Below are positions 1 through 8,928 of a stretch of DNA of 24,488 nt, one piece after another. Numbering within the stretch: position 1 is the first letter of the stretch; each line of letters begins with the position of its first letter. Where the stretch lies: NCBI GenBank assembly GCA_003220975.1, contig QHTX01000082.1:5828-30315 (forward strand), written 5' to 3'. The notes under the pieces are model-generated. The model ran no database searches. It worked only from the letters and a program-made list of their open reading frames with translations, and had not been told where the DNA came from. The translations under genes and the position numbers were made by a program. The stretch comes from Gemmatimonadota bacterium. GTDB lineage: Bacteria > Gemmatimonadota > Gemmatimonadetes > Gemmatimonadales > GWC2-71-9.

Positions 1-1591
<1,591 letters not shown>

Positions 1592-1608
<17 letters not shown>

Positions 1609-2566
1609 CGAGCACGTCCCGCAGGGTGTCGTCGAGCGCGTAGCGCGGCGCCCACCCGGTGGCTGCGCGGAGCTTGCCGGCGTCGCCCACGAGATGGGGA
1701 ATGTCGGCGCGGCGCATCAGATCGGGGTCGGCTTCGGGGATCGCCCGCACGCCCACGAGACCCGCGAGCCTGAAGAACAGCTCCTCGAGGGGGAGGCCCT
1801 GCCCCGACGCGACGTTGTAGGTCTCCCCCGGCTGCCCGCGCCCGAGCAGCCGCACGTAGGCATCCACCACGTCGCGCACGTGGAGGAATTCCCGCACGGG
1901 CTCCAGATTGCCGACTTTCACGACAGGCGCGCCCGTCCGCTGCGCGAGCTTGAGGCGCTGCGCCAGGCCCGGGACGACGAAGCGCGCGTCCTGGCCGGGG
2001 CCGGTGTGCGCGAACGGCCGTGCCACCACGACGCGCAAGCCGACGCGGCGCCACGCCTCGAGCGCCGCGAGCTCCGCTCCGGCTTTGCTCGCCGCGTAGG
2101 GCGAGCAGGGCGCGATCGGGTCGGTCTCGCAGCGCGGTCCGAGGGGCGGTGCGCCGCAGCCGTACACTTCGCTCGTCGAGATCACGAGGACGAGGGGGTC
2201 GCCCCGGCCCGCGGCCTTCCCGTCCGCGAGCACCTGGACGAGTCGGGCCGTGCCGCCCGCGTTCACGGCCCACGCATATCCGGGATCGCGCGCCGCCTCG
2301 GGGCCCGACGCGACGGCCGCGAGATGCACGACCGCGTCGTACGCCTGCTCCGCGCAGCGGCGGACCGACTCCTGGTCGGTGAGCTCAAGGGACAGCCAGC
2401 GCACCGCGTCGCGCTCGTCCGGCGTCAGGTCCCAGCCCCCCCCTCCCCCCGGCGCCGGGCGCTCCAGCGGCCGCACGGCCCCGACCACCTCCCGCCCGTC
2501 GTCGAGCAGGCGGCGGACGAGCCAGCGGCCCACGAAACCGTCGGCGCCCGTCACCAGGATCTTCAC
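1592..2566 (-). CDS. rmd: NAD(P)-dependent epimerase/reductase, probably GDP-4-dehydro-6-deoxy-D-mannose reductase
   Basis: Extended short-chain dehydrogenase of 324 aa. The Rossmann motif GADGFVG is at residues 7-13, the STSEVYG segment at ~130-136 and the catalytic YxxxK at Y157/K161. The stretch RPFAHTGPGQ with FVVPGLAQR is typical of RMD-type reductases, which reduce the GMD product to GDP-D-rhamnose. A GDP-fucose synthase or related sugar epimerase is the alternative. I chose the GTG at 2566 because MKILVTG is the canonical start and because this GTG overlaps the gmd stop as GTGA, which suggests coupled translation. The upstream extension of the open frame reads as low-complexity shadow. 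Placement directly after gmd supports a two-step GDP-deoxyhexose pathway feeding cell-surface polysaccharide. Confidence 0.85.
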
Positions 2567-3576
2567 GCCACCCGCTCCAGGTCCGCGTCCACCATCGTCC
2601 GCACCAGCTGCTCGAAGCTGGTGTGCGGCGTCCAGCCGAGCTCGCGCTGGGCCTTCGCCGGGTCGGCCTGCAGCGTCTCGACCTCGGCCGGCCGCACGAA
2701 CCGGGGGTCGACCTTCACGTAGCGCTGCCAGTCGAGGCCCACGTGCGCGAAGGCGGCCTCGCACAGCTCGCGCACCGAGTGCGTCACGCCCGTGCCGACC
2801 ACGTAATCCGTGGGCTTCGGCTGCTGCAGCATGCGCCACATCGCGTCCACGTAGTCGCCTGCGAACCCCCAGTCGCGCCGCGCCTCCAGGTTGCCGAGCT
2901 GCAGCTCGCGCGCCTTACCCTTCACGATGCGCGCGACCCCGTGGGTCACCTTGCGGGTGACGAACTCGAGCCCGCGCCGCGGCGACTCGTGGTTGAAGAG
3001 GATGCCGCTCACGGCGAACAGGCCGTAGGACTCGCGGTAGTTCACCGTGATCCAGTGCCCGTACACTTTCGCCACCCCGTAGGGGGACCGCGGGTAGAAC
3101 GGCGTCGTCTCCCGCTGGGGGGTCTGCTGCGCCTTGCCGAACATCTCGGACGTGCTCGCCTGGTAGAACCGGGCCGTCGGGTGCGCCAGCCGGATCGCCT
3201 CGAGCAGTCGGGTGACACCCAGCGCCGTGAACTCGCCCGTGAGCACGGGCTGGCTCCACGAGGTCGGCACGAAGCTCTGGGCGGCGAGGTTGTAGACCTC
3301 GTCGGGCTTGGCGTCGCGCACCACAGATGTCAGGGAGTGCTGGTCGAGGAGGTCGGCCGGCACGATGTGGACGCGATCGAGCAGGTGCCCGATCCGCTCG
3401 TACGAGTCGTGCGACGTGCGGCGCACGACGCCCACGACTTCGTAGCCCTTGGCGAGCAGCAGCTCGGCCAGGTACGAGCCGTCCTGTCCGGTGATCCCGG
3501 TGACCAGCGCGGTGCGGCGGGATTGCCCCGCCCGGGGGAGCGGTTTAGCTTTAGGCCGCTTTTTCTGGGCGCTCAT
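2563..3576 (-). CDS. gmd: GDP-mannose 4,6-dehydratase
   Basis: Converts GDP-D-mannose to GDP-4-dehydro-6-deoxy-D-mannose, the precursor of GDP-rhamnose or GDP-fucose. At 337 aa it has the expected size. GITGQDG (27-33) is the NADP-binding loop. STSEMFG holds the catalytic T142/S143/E144 group, and SPYGVAK gives Y166/K170. NHESPRRG and RRDWGFAGDYVDAMW are GMD signatures. The first ~20 residues are a Lys/Arg-rich extension ahead of the usual start. No ATG exists between it and the Rossmann strand, so the ATG at 3576 is kept. This ATG faces the rpmB start with only 20 bp between them. The stop overlaps the rmd GTG (GTGA). Confidence 0.95.
   Translation of the reverse strand: MSAQKKRPKAKPLPRAGQSRRTALVTGITGQDGSYLAELLLAKGYEVVGVVRRTSHDSYERIGHLLDRVHIVPADLLDQHSLTSVVRDAKPDEVYNLAAQSFVPTSWSQPVLTGEFTALGVTRLLEAIRLAHPTARFYQASTSEMFGKAQQTPQRETTPFYPRSPYGVAKVYGHWITVNYRESYGLFAVSGILFNHESPRRGLEFVTRKVTHGVARIVKGKARELQLGNLEARRDWGFAGDYVDAMWRMLQQPKPTDYVVGTGVTHSVRELCEAAFAHVGLDWQRYVKVDPRFVRPAEVETLQADPAKAQRELGWTPHTSFEQLVRTMVDADLERVA
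3523..3551 (+). promoter_or_regulatory. weak sigma-70 promoter candidate for rpmB, inside gmd
   Basis: TTGCCC (3523-3528), a 17-nt spacer and TAGCTT (3546-3551) lie on the plus strand, 45 bp before the rpmB ATG and inside the gmd coding sequence. Only 20 bp separate the two divergent start codons, so the rpmB promoter has to lie within gmd. The match to consensus is partial (4/6 and 3/6), so this is a candidate only. Confidence 0.25.
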
Positions 3577-3596
3577 TCTTCGGTCGGACGGATCCC

Positions 3597-3788
3597 ATGG
3601 CTCGAGTGTGCGACATCTGTGGCAAGGGCCCCGTGGTGGGGCACAACGTTAGCCACGCGAACAATAAGACGAACCGGCGCTGGTACCCGAACCTGCAGCG
3701 GGTGCGGGCCATCGTAAACGGCACCACCCGGCGGCTGCGGGTGTGCACGCGCTGTCTCAAGTCGAACCGCGTCACGAAGGCGGCCTAA
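3597..3788 (+). CDS. rpmB: 50S ribosomal protein L28
   Basis: 63-residue L28. MARVCDICGKGPVVGHNVSH at the N-terminus and the C-terminal RLRVCTRCLKS form the Cys-containing (C5, C8, C49, C52) zinc-ribbon version of the protein. It binds 23S rRNA in the large subunit. It is the only protein gene in the window that is convincingly on the plus strand, and it is not paired with rpmG as in many genomes. Shine-Dalgarno complementarity upstream is poor (a GGA only). It is followed after 5 nt by a strong terminator hairpin shared with rplQ. Confidence 0.97.
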   Translation: MARVCDICGKGPVVGHNVSHANNKTNRRWYPNLQRVRAIVNGTTRRLRVCTRCLKSNRVTKAA

Positions 3789-3793
3789 CGAAA

Positions 3794-3814
3794 AGGGGGA
3801 CCCAGGGTCCCCCT
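3794..3814 (-). terminator. bidirectional intrinsic terminator between rpmB and rplQ
   Basis: Perfect 9-bp stem AGGGGGACC / GGTCCCCCT with a 3-nt loop. Read on the minus strand it is followed directly by TTTTCG, so it is a good intrinsic terminator for the alpha operon ending with rplQ at 3846. On the plus strand the U-tract is poor, but the hairpin also lies just after the rpmB stop and may serve both convergent genes. Confidence 0.8.
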
Positions 3815-3845
3815 CGTCGTCTCGCTGTTTCCCCCGGCCGCTCCG

Positions 3846-4202
3846 TCACTCACCCAGCAATTCGATCCGAGCCACCTCGGCGCCGTCGCCCGAGCGATGG
3901 CCCAGCTTGATGATGCGCGTGTACCCACCGGGGCGCGCGGCGAAGCGCGGCCCGAGATCCTTGAACAGCCGCGTGGTGACCGCCTTGTCCTTCAGCCGCC
4001 GCTCCACCAGCCGGCGGGCGTGCAGGTCGCCGCGGCGCGCCAGCGTGATCAGCCGCTCGGCATAGGGGCGGAGCTCCTTCGCTTTCGCTTCCGTCGTCAC
4101 GATGCGGTCGTGTCGGAACAGGCTGGTGGCGAGGTTGGCCAGCAGCGCCTTCTTGTGACTGGCCGTGCGCGACAGCTGCCGGCCCTTGGCGCGATGGCGC
4201 AT
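3846..4202 (-). CDS. rplQ: 50S ribosomal protein L17
   Basis: 118-residue L17, with the characteristic MRHRAKGRQLSRTASHKKAL start and RIVTTEAKAKELRPYAERLI. It is the last gene of the alpha operon. Its ATG overlaps the rpoA stop by one base (TAATG), so translation is probably coupled. The stop lies 32 bp before the terminator hairpin. Length and sequence are ordinary for the family. Confidence 0.97.
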   Translation of the reverse strand: MRHRAKGRQLSRTASHKKALLANLATSLFRHDRIVTTEAKAKELRPYAERLITLARRGDLHARRLVERRLKDKAVTTRLFKDLGPRFAARPGGYTRIIKLGHRSGDGAEVARIELLGE

Positions 4203-5326
4203 TACTCGACGCTCCCCCCCCCCGGCCCCCCCGCTCCCCCCGCTCCCCCCGCTCCCCCCGCGCCTGCTTCCTCCGGTTCCGCCCCGCTCGTCTGCGCCTG
4301 CGGCGCGATGCCCGGGTCGGTCAGCCTCAGCTCACCATCGACCTCCTCGACCTTCATGCCGAAGTTGAGCCCTTCGCGGCGTAACAGCTCGGCGATCTCG
4401 CCCAGCGCCTTCTCCCCCACGTTCTTCACCTTGAGGAGGTCTTCCTCGCGGTACTGCACGAGGTCACCCAGGGTGCGGATGTTCGAGTTCTTGAGCGAGT
4501 TCACGGAGCGCACCGACAGCCCGACGTCGTCGATCGACCGCGCCAGCAGCTCGCGCAGCCGGCCGGTCGCCGCACCGCCGTTGCCGGCGGGCTGGGCCGC
4601 CACCATCGGCACCTTGCCGAAGTCGACGAAGAACCGGAAGTGCTCCTGCGCGAGCGCCGCGGCGTAGGCCACGGCGTCTTCCGGCGAGATCGTGCCGTTC
4701 GTCTCGACCGTGAGGGTGAGGCGATCGTAGTCCGTGCGCTGGCCGACGCGCGTCTCCGCCACCGTGAAATTGGCGCGCCGCACCGGATTGTAGATCGAGT
4801 CGATGCGCACTACGTCCACCGGCATCGTCCGATCGACGGGATGCTGCTCGGCCTCGACGTAGCCGCGGCCCTTGTTCACGTACAGCTCGCCCGCAACGTC
4901 GCGGTCGTCCTGCAGCGTGAAGAGGAGCTGATCGGGGTTCACGACCGTCACCGCGCCGTGCGCCTCGAGGTCGCGCGCGTAGACGGCTCCCGCCTTGTCG
5001 CGCTTGATGTGCAGCACCGCATCGTCCACGTCGGGCGCGAGCACCAGCGTCAGCTGCTTCAGCCGCTGGATGATCTGATGCACGTCCTCGACCACGCCGG
5101 GGATGGTCTGATGCTCGTGGACGACGCCGTCGAGGCGGAATGCCCAGACGGCCGCGCCCCGCAGCGACGACAGCAGCATGCGGCGCAGCGAATTGCCGAG
5201 GGTGTAGCCGTAGCCCCGCTCCAGCGGCTGGAGGCGGAACTCGGCGGCGTTCGGGTTGTCTTCCCGCTTGGTCATCTCGACCAGGTGCGGGCGGACCAGC
5301 CCGGTCAAATCAAGAGTCGTGATCAC
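4202..5326 (-). CDS. rpoA: DNA-directed RNA polymerase subunit alpha
   Basis: 374-residue alpha subunit. The N-terminal assembly domain has LERGYGYTLGNSLRRMLLSS and the C-terminal DNA- and activator-binding domain has LKNSNIRTLGDLVQYREEDL and KNVGEKALGEI. The usual length is ~310-340. The excess is a ~45-residue tail after LRLTDPGIAP made mostly of Gly/Ala repeats, encoded by a tandem repeat. I use the GTG at 5326, which overlaps the rpsD stop as GTGA. The predicted N-terminus (MITTLDLTGLVRPHLVEM) reads sensibly into the family. It is the fifth gene of the operon. Confidence 0.97.
   Translation of the reverse strand: MITTLDLTGLVRPHLVEMTKREDNPNAAEFRLQPLERGYGYTLGNSLRRMLLSSLRGAAVWAFRLDGVVHEHQTIPGVVEDVHQIIQRLKQLTLVLAPDVDDAVLHIKRDKAGAVYARDLEAHGAVTVVNPDQLLFTLQDDRDVAGELYVNKGRGYVEAEQHPVDRTMPVDVVRIDSIYNPVRRANFTVAETRVGQRTDYDRLTLTVETNGTISPEDAVAYAAALAQEHFRFFVDFGKVPMVAAQPAGNGGAATGRLRELLARSIDDVGLSVRSVNSLKNSNIRTLGDLVQYREEDLLKVKNVGEKALGEIAELLRREGLNFGMKVEEVDGELRLTDPGIAPQAQTSGAEPEEAGAGGAGGAGGAGGPGGGSVE
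4211..4264. repeat. C-rich 9-bp tandem repeat encoding the RpoA C-terminal tail
   Basis: Three exact 9-bp units GCTCCCCCC (4233-4259) lie next to homopolymer runs C10 (4214-4223) and C7 (4226-4232). On the coding strand this gives an Ala/Gly-Gly ladder at the end of RpoA. The unit is a multiple of three, so copy-number change by slippage would keep the frame, but slippage in the C10 or C7 runs would not. Confidence 0.8.
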
Positions 5327-5958
5327 TTGGAATAGAGCTCGACGATTAACTGTTCTTGCGCGGCGATCGGAATGGCGTCGCGGGTCGGCCGTTCCGTCAT
5401 CTTGCCGAGCGCCTTAGCGGTATCCACCTGAATCCAGGACACGGGCTGCCCGCGGCCGAACTGCTCGAGCGCGTGCTTCACCAGGACGAGCTCGCGGCTC
5501 GCGTCGGCCACCTTCACCTCGTCGCCCGGGCGCACGCGGTAGGACGGCACGTCGACCGTGCGGCCGTTCACCTGGATGTGCCGGTGCCCCACGAGCTGGC
5601 GGGCCTGCTTGCGCGACACGGCGAAGCCCATGCGGTAGACGAGGTTGTCCAGCCGGCTCTCGAGCGCCACGAGCAATGCTTCGCCGGTCACGCCCGGCTC
5701 CTTGAGCACGCGGTCGAAGATGTTGCGGAACTGGCGCTCGGACAGGCCGTAGATCCGCTTCACCTTCTGTTTCTCACGCAGCTGCTTGGCGTACTCGGAC
5801 GCTTTGCGACGGCGGCCGGTCGACTGTCCATGCTGGCCCGGCGCGTACGCACGCCGCTCGACCGCGCACTTTTCCGTCAGGCAGCGCGTGCCCTTGAGAA
5901 AGAGCTTCGTCCCCTCGCGCCGGCACAACCGGCAAACCGGTCCCGTGTAGCGTGCCAT
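5323..5958 (-). CDS. rpsD: 30S ribosomal protein S4
   Basis: 211-residue S4, a primary 16S rRNA-binding protein that nucleates 30S assembly. It starts MARYTGPVCRLCRREGTKLF. The Cys set CRLC...RCLTEKC marks the zinc-binding form. The S4 RNA-binding domain includes SRLDNLVYRMGFAVSRKQAR and GHRHIQVNGR. It lies 3 bp after rpsK and overlaps rpoA by GTGA. In other bacteria S4 is often the autoregulator of this operon. No S4 leader target could be identified here. Confidence 0.98.
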   Translation of the reverse strand: MARYTGPVCRLCRREGTKLFLKGTRCLTEKCAVERRAYAPGQHGQSTGRRRKASEYAKQLREKQKVKRIYGLSERQFRNIFDRVLKEPGVTGEALLVALESRLDNLVYRMGFAVSRKQARQLVGHRHIQVNGRTVDVPSYRVRPGDEVKVADASRELVLVKHALEQFGRGQPVSWIQVDTAKALGKMTERPTRDAIPIAAQEQLIVELYSK

Positions 5959-5961
5959 GCG

Positions 5962-6384
5962 TTACACCCGCCGCTTCTTGGGCGGGCGGCACCCATTGTG
6001 CGGAATCGGCGTCACATCACGGATCGAGCGGATCTGCAACCCGGCACTCGCCCGGATCTGCAAGCCCGCCGTGGCGAGCGCCTGGATCGCCGATTCGCGG
6101 CCGGAACCCGGTCCCTGCACGCGCACGTGCACGCGCCGCACACCCAGGTTGAGCGCCTCGCGCGCCGCCTGCTCGGCGGCCACCGTGGCCGCGAACGGCG
6201 TCGACTTCTTCGAGCCCTGGAACCCGGCCTTGCCCGAGGAACCCCACGTGATGGTGTTCCCCTGCATGTCCGTGATCGTGATGAGCGTATTGTTGAACGT
6301 CGCGGTGATGTGGGCGATGCCCTCGGCCTCGACCACCTTCTTGGCGCGCTTCGCGCTCCCCCCCGCCGGCTTCGCCTGTGCCAT
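5962..6384 (-). CDS. rpsK: 30S ribosomal protein S11 with internal 8-residue duplication
   Basis: 140-residue S11. ITATFNNTLITITDMQGN, GFQGSKKSTPFAA, GPGSGRESAIQAL and DVTPIPHNGCRPPKKRRV are all canonical. Between the last two, the usual single 'AAG-hydrophobic' segment is doubled: AGLQIRAS then AGLQIRSI, adding 8 residues (DNA copies at 6052-6069 and 6028-6045, offset 24 nt). The two 18-nt copies differ at three positions, mostly silent, so the duplication is not a fresh assembly slip. The ATG follows the rpsM stop with no gap. Function in the 30S platform is expected to be retained because every flanking motif is intact. Confidence 0.96.
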   Translation of the reverse strand: MAQAKPAGGSAKRAKKVVEAEGIAHITATFNNTLITITDMQGNTITWGSSGKAGFQGSKKSTPFAATVAAEQAAREALNLGVRRVHVRVQGPGSGRESAIQALATAGLQIRASAGLQIRSIRDVTPIPHNGCRPPKKRRV

Positions 6385-6768
6385 TTACTTTTTCAGCAGG
6401 GGCTTCTTCTTGCCCGCGATCGCGCGCCGCGGCCCCTTCTTGGTGCGCGCATTGGTGTGCGTGCGCTGGCCGCGCACCGGCAGGCCCTTGCGGTGCCGTG
6501 ACCCGCGATACGTGCCGATGTCCATCAGCCGCTTGATGTTCATCGCCACCTCGGTGCGGAGCGCGCCCTCGACCTTGTAGTCCCGCTCGATCACCTGGCG
6601 CAGCCGCGCGACCTCCGCGTCGCGCAGGTCGCGCACGCGCGCGTCGGGACTGACCCCCGTCTCCGCGAGAATCTTTCTCGAGTTCGCAGGGCCGATGCCG
6701 TAAATGTACGGAAGGGCGTACTGGATTTTCTTGTCGCGCGGCAGATCCACCCCGGCAATGCGCGCCAT
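6385..6768 (-). CDS. rpsM: 30S ribosomal protein S13
   Basis: 127-residue S13 of the 30S head. It starts MARIAGVDLPRDKKIQYALP, has the helix-hairpin-helix YIYGIGPANSRKIL, and ends in the basic C-terminus GLPVRGQRTHTNARTKKGP that reaches toward the P-site tRNA. It starts 3 bp after the rpmJ stop and abuts rpsK. It is normal in every visible respect. Confidence 0.98.
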   Translation of the reverse strand: MARIAGVDLPRDKKIQYALPYIYGIGPANSRKILAETGVSPDARVRDLRDAEVARLRQVIERDYKVEGALRTEVAMNIKRLMDIGTYRGSRHRKGLPVRGQRTHTNARTKKGPRRAIAGKKKPLLKK

Positions 6769-6771
6769 CCC

Positions 6772-6888
6772 CTAGCCCTGCCGCTGCTTGTGCTTGGGGC
6801 TGCGCTTGCAGATGACGCGGATGACCCCCCGCCGCTTGATCACCTTGCAGTGCTCGCAGATCGGTCTGACGCTGGTCCGAACCTTCAC
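6772..6888 (-). CDS. rpmJ: 50S ribosomal protein L36
   Basis: 38-residue L36 with zinc ligands C11, C14, C27 and H33 (ICEHCKVIKRRG...VICKRSPKHKQRQG). The GTG at 6888 is chosen because it gives the canonical MKVRTSVRP start and has a good Shine-Dalgarno AGGAG at 6897-6901 with an 8-nt spacer. An upstream in-frame extension would add non-homologous residues and run through the promoter. It is the first gene of the alpha operon, with a leader of about 30 nt. Confidence 0.95.
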   Translation of the reverse strand: MKVRTSVRPICEHCKVIKRRGVIRVICKRSPKHKQRQG

Positions 6889-6925
6889 GACGGCCGCTCC
6901 TGGAAAAAATCCAATTAAGTCTTGA

Positions 6926-6954
6926 ATTGTAGACGAGCCCGTAAGTTCGCGCAA
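6926..6954 (-). promoter_or_regulatory. sigma-70 promoter of the alpha operon (rpmJ-rplQ)
   Basis: On the minus strand TTGCGC (6949-6954), a 17-nt spacer and TACAAT (6926-6931) give a near-consensus promoter. The expected start is about 6919, roughly 30 nt before the rpmJ GTG, and the Shine-Dalgarno AGGAG (6897-6901) lies between them. The promoter begins only 10 bp after the stop of the preceding gene, and no terminator separates them, so read-through from the smpB operon is also possible. Confidence 0.8.
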
Positions 6955-6963
6955 GGGGCGGGA

Positions 6964-7398
6964 TTACGGTGCACTCCGTAGCTCGGTGAGGATCCACGCC
7001 GCGCCGACTTTTTGGAAGCCGAGGAAGATCGTTTCCCGCCGCACGTCCGCCGTGCCCGCGACCACGTAGCGCCGTTCCAGCTCCGCGTACCCGCGGCCGG
7101 GCTCCACTTCCCGCACCGCGCTCACGGTGAGCGAACGCTCGACGGCGGCGCGCAGATGGCGCCGCAGCAGCTCCACCGCCTGCGACCGCTCCACGGGGGC
7201 GGACGGATCGGCGCCGGGGATCTGGAACACGACGCCAGCACTTTGGCCGACAATGGCTTGCGCGTCGTGGCCGAGCCATGCCTGACGCGTGCGCTCGGCT
7301 GCCTCGGCGAGCGAGCCCTGCGCCGCGGCCCCCGTCCCCGCCCCGCCGGCGAGGGCGAGGCCCGCAAGCAGCGCGACCTTCCCGAGCCATCGTGTCAT
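6964..7398 (-). CDS. secreted small protein, probably NTF2-like fold, unknown function
   Basis: 144 aa. A signal peptide is plain: a basic start (MTRWLGK), a hydrophobic Leu/Ala/Gly core and an AAAQG cleavage region around residue 26. The mature part has an N-terminal helix (AERTRQAWLGHDAQAIVGQS) followed by strand-like segments (VVFQIPG, RYVVAG, ETIFLGFQKVGAAWILTEL). This resembles NTF2/SnoaL-like domains in layout, although no catalytic motif can be named. The ATG overlaps the pyrF stop (ATGA), and it is the last gene of the smpB-pyrF transcript. The fold call is inference from secondary-structure pattern only. Confidence 0.7.
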   Translation of the reverse strand: MTRWLGKVALLAGLALAGGAGTGAAAQGSLAEAAERTRQAWLGHDAQAIVGQSAGVVFQIPGADPSAPVERSQAVELLRRHLRAAVERSLTVSAVREVEPGRGYAELERRYVVAGTADVRRETIFLGFQKVGAAWILTELRSAP

Positions 7399-8075
7399 AC
7401 GCTCTCCACCATGCGCTGGTACACCCCAGCCGGGTCCGCGGCCCGCGTGATGGGCCGGCCCACCACGAGATGGGTGGCGCCGCGCCGCACCGCGTCGACC
7501 GCTGAGATGGTGCGCGCCTGATCCTCCGCCGCGTCACCCGGCGCCCGGATCCCCGGCACGACGATGAGCGGTCCGGGCCCGAGCGTCTCGCGCAGCAGCC
7601 CGAGCTCGTGCCCCGAGGCCACGACGCCCGCGAGCCCGGCGTCGAGCGCGAGGCGCGCGAGCCGCTCGGCCTCGAAGCCGAGATCGGGGACGCCGCGTCC
7701 CACGACGCGCTCGAAGTCGCCAGCGTCATGCGAGGTGAGTACGGTCACCCCGAGCAGCGCCACGTCGCCCGCCGCCGCTCGGGCTGCGGCGAGCATCGCC
7801 GGCCCGCCCAGCGTGTGTACCGTGGCCATGCCGACGCCCAGCTCGCGTGCCGCCTCCACCGCGCCGGCGACGACGCTCGGAATGTCGTGCCACTTGAGAT
7901 CGAGGAACACGCGCACGCCGCGCGCCGCGAGCTCGCGCACCAAAGCCGGCCCCCCCCCTTCTCGCACGTACAGCACGGGGCCGATCTTGACCCAGCGCAG
8001 GCCGGGAAGCCGGGCTGCGAGGGCGAGCGCCTCGCGGCCGCTCGCGAGGTCGAGCGCCACGACGAGCTCAGCCAC
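7395..8075 (-). CDS. pyrF: orotidine 5'-phosphate decarboxylase
   Basis: 226 aa. It catalyses the last step of UMP synthesis, OMP to UMP. The catalytic charge network is present: D9 (VVALD), K30 (WVKIG), and D59/K61/D64 in the signature DLKWHDIP. The phosphate-binding end is VVPGIR and GATHLVVGRPIT. The start is GTG at 8075, overlapping the pyrD stop by 8 nt. The sequence begins MAELVVALD, which is the right position relative to the first strand. It pairs with pyrD, so two adjacent pyrimidine genes are co-expressed with cell-envelope genes. Confidence 0.96.
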   Translation of the reverse strand: MAELVVALDLASGREALALAARLPGLRWVKIGPVLYVREGGGPALVRELAARGVRVFLDLKWHDIPSVVAGAVEAARELGVGMATVHTLGGPAMLAAARAAAGDVALLGVTVLTSHDAGDFERVVGRGVPDLGFEAERLARLALDAGLAGVVASGHELGLLRETLGPGPLIVVPGIRAPGDAAEDQARTISAVDAVRRGATHLVVGRPITRAADPAGVYQRMVESV

Positions 8076-8928
8076 GCGCGAGCTCCCGCGCGACGCGCTC
8101 CGGCACTCGCGGGTCTGCGAGCGCCGCCGTGCCGATCGCGACCAGCGTCGCCCCGGCGGCGAGGTACTCCCGCACGTCTCGCGCCGTCCGGATGCCGCCC
8201 ACGCCGATCACCGGCATGCCCACCCGCGCGGTCACGCGGCGCGTCGCCAGCACCCCGAGGGGCAGCAGCGCGGGGCCGCTCACGCCACCCGAGCCGTTGC
8301 CGAGACGGTGGTCGAGCGCGCCCGGAATCGTGTTGACCAGCGTGACGGCGTCGGCCCCTTCGTCGCGCGCCACCTGCGCCAGCGCGGTGAGATCGGGGAC
8401 GACGGGCGAGAGCTTCACCGTGATGGGCTTCGTGGTCGCGCCGCGGCAGCGGCGCACCAGCTCGCGTACGCCCTCCGGCGTCGCGCCGAACTCGAGGCCG
8501 CCGGCGCTCGTGTTCGGGCAAGACGCGTTGAGCTCGAATGCGGTGATCACCGCCAGGTCGGCAAGATCCCGGATCACCGCGACGTAGTCGTCCACCGTGG
8601 CGCCGGCGACATTCACGATCACGCGGGCCCGCCGCAGGTGCGTGGCGAGCCAGGGCAGTTCGTGGTCGCGCACCGTGGCGAGCCCGGGGTTCGCCAGGCC
8701 GACGGCGTTGAGCATGCCGCCCGGAAACTCGGCGACGCGCGGCGCGGCGTGGCCGCGGCGCGGTTCGGGGGTCACGGCCTTGGTGACGATGCCGCCCAGT
8801 GCATCGAGATCGATCACGTCCCGCACCTCCCGGCCGAAGCCGGCGGTGCCGGAGGCGAGGAGAACGGGATTCTGGAAGGTGACGCCGAACAGCTCGGAGG
8901 CGCGCGGGGTGGAGCGGGGGGCCGTCAC
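8068..8928 (-). CDS. pyrD: dihydroorotate dehydrogenase, class 1 (1B-type)
   Basis: Oxidises dihydroorotate to orotate. 286 aa from a GTG at 8928 that overlaps the preceding stop as GTGA. The open frame continues upstream but only as a shadow of the previous gene. FMN-enzyme features are FQNPVLLASGTAGFG, the substrate loop NAVGLANPG, and the active-site segment ELNASCPN with catalytic Cys137. A Cys base marks class 1, since class 2 has Ser. GVGGIRTARDVREYL is the FMN phosphate site. Class 1B enzymes normally partner with PyrK, which is not in this window, so the subclass is inferred from sequence feel only. Confidence 0.95.
   Translation of the reverse strand: MTAPRSTPRASELFGVTFQNPVLLASGTAGFGREVRDVIDLDALGGIVTKAVTPEPRRGHAAPRVAEFPGGMLNAVGLANPGLATVRDHELPWLATHLRRARVIVNVAGATVDDYVAVIRDLADLAVITAFELNASCPNTSAGGLEFGATPEGVRELVRRCRGATTKPITVKLSPVVPDLTALAQVARDEGADAVTLVNTIPGALDHRLGNGSGGVSGPALLPLGVLATRRVTARVGMPVIGVGGIRTARDVREYLAAGATLVAIGTAALADPRVPERVARELARG

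Noticed and set aside
3597..3788. Minus-strand 74-codon frame overlapping rpmB
   Set aside because: It is the antisense of an unmistakable L28 gene.
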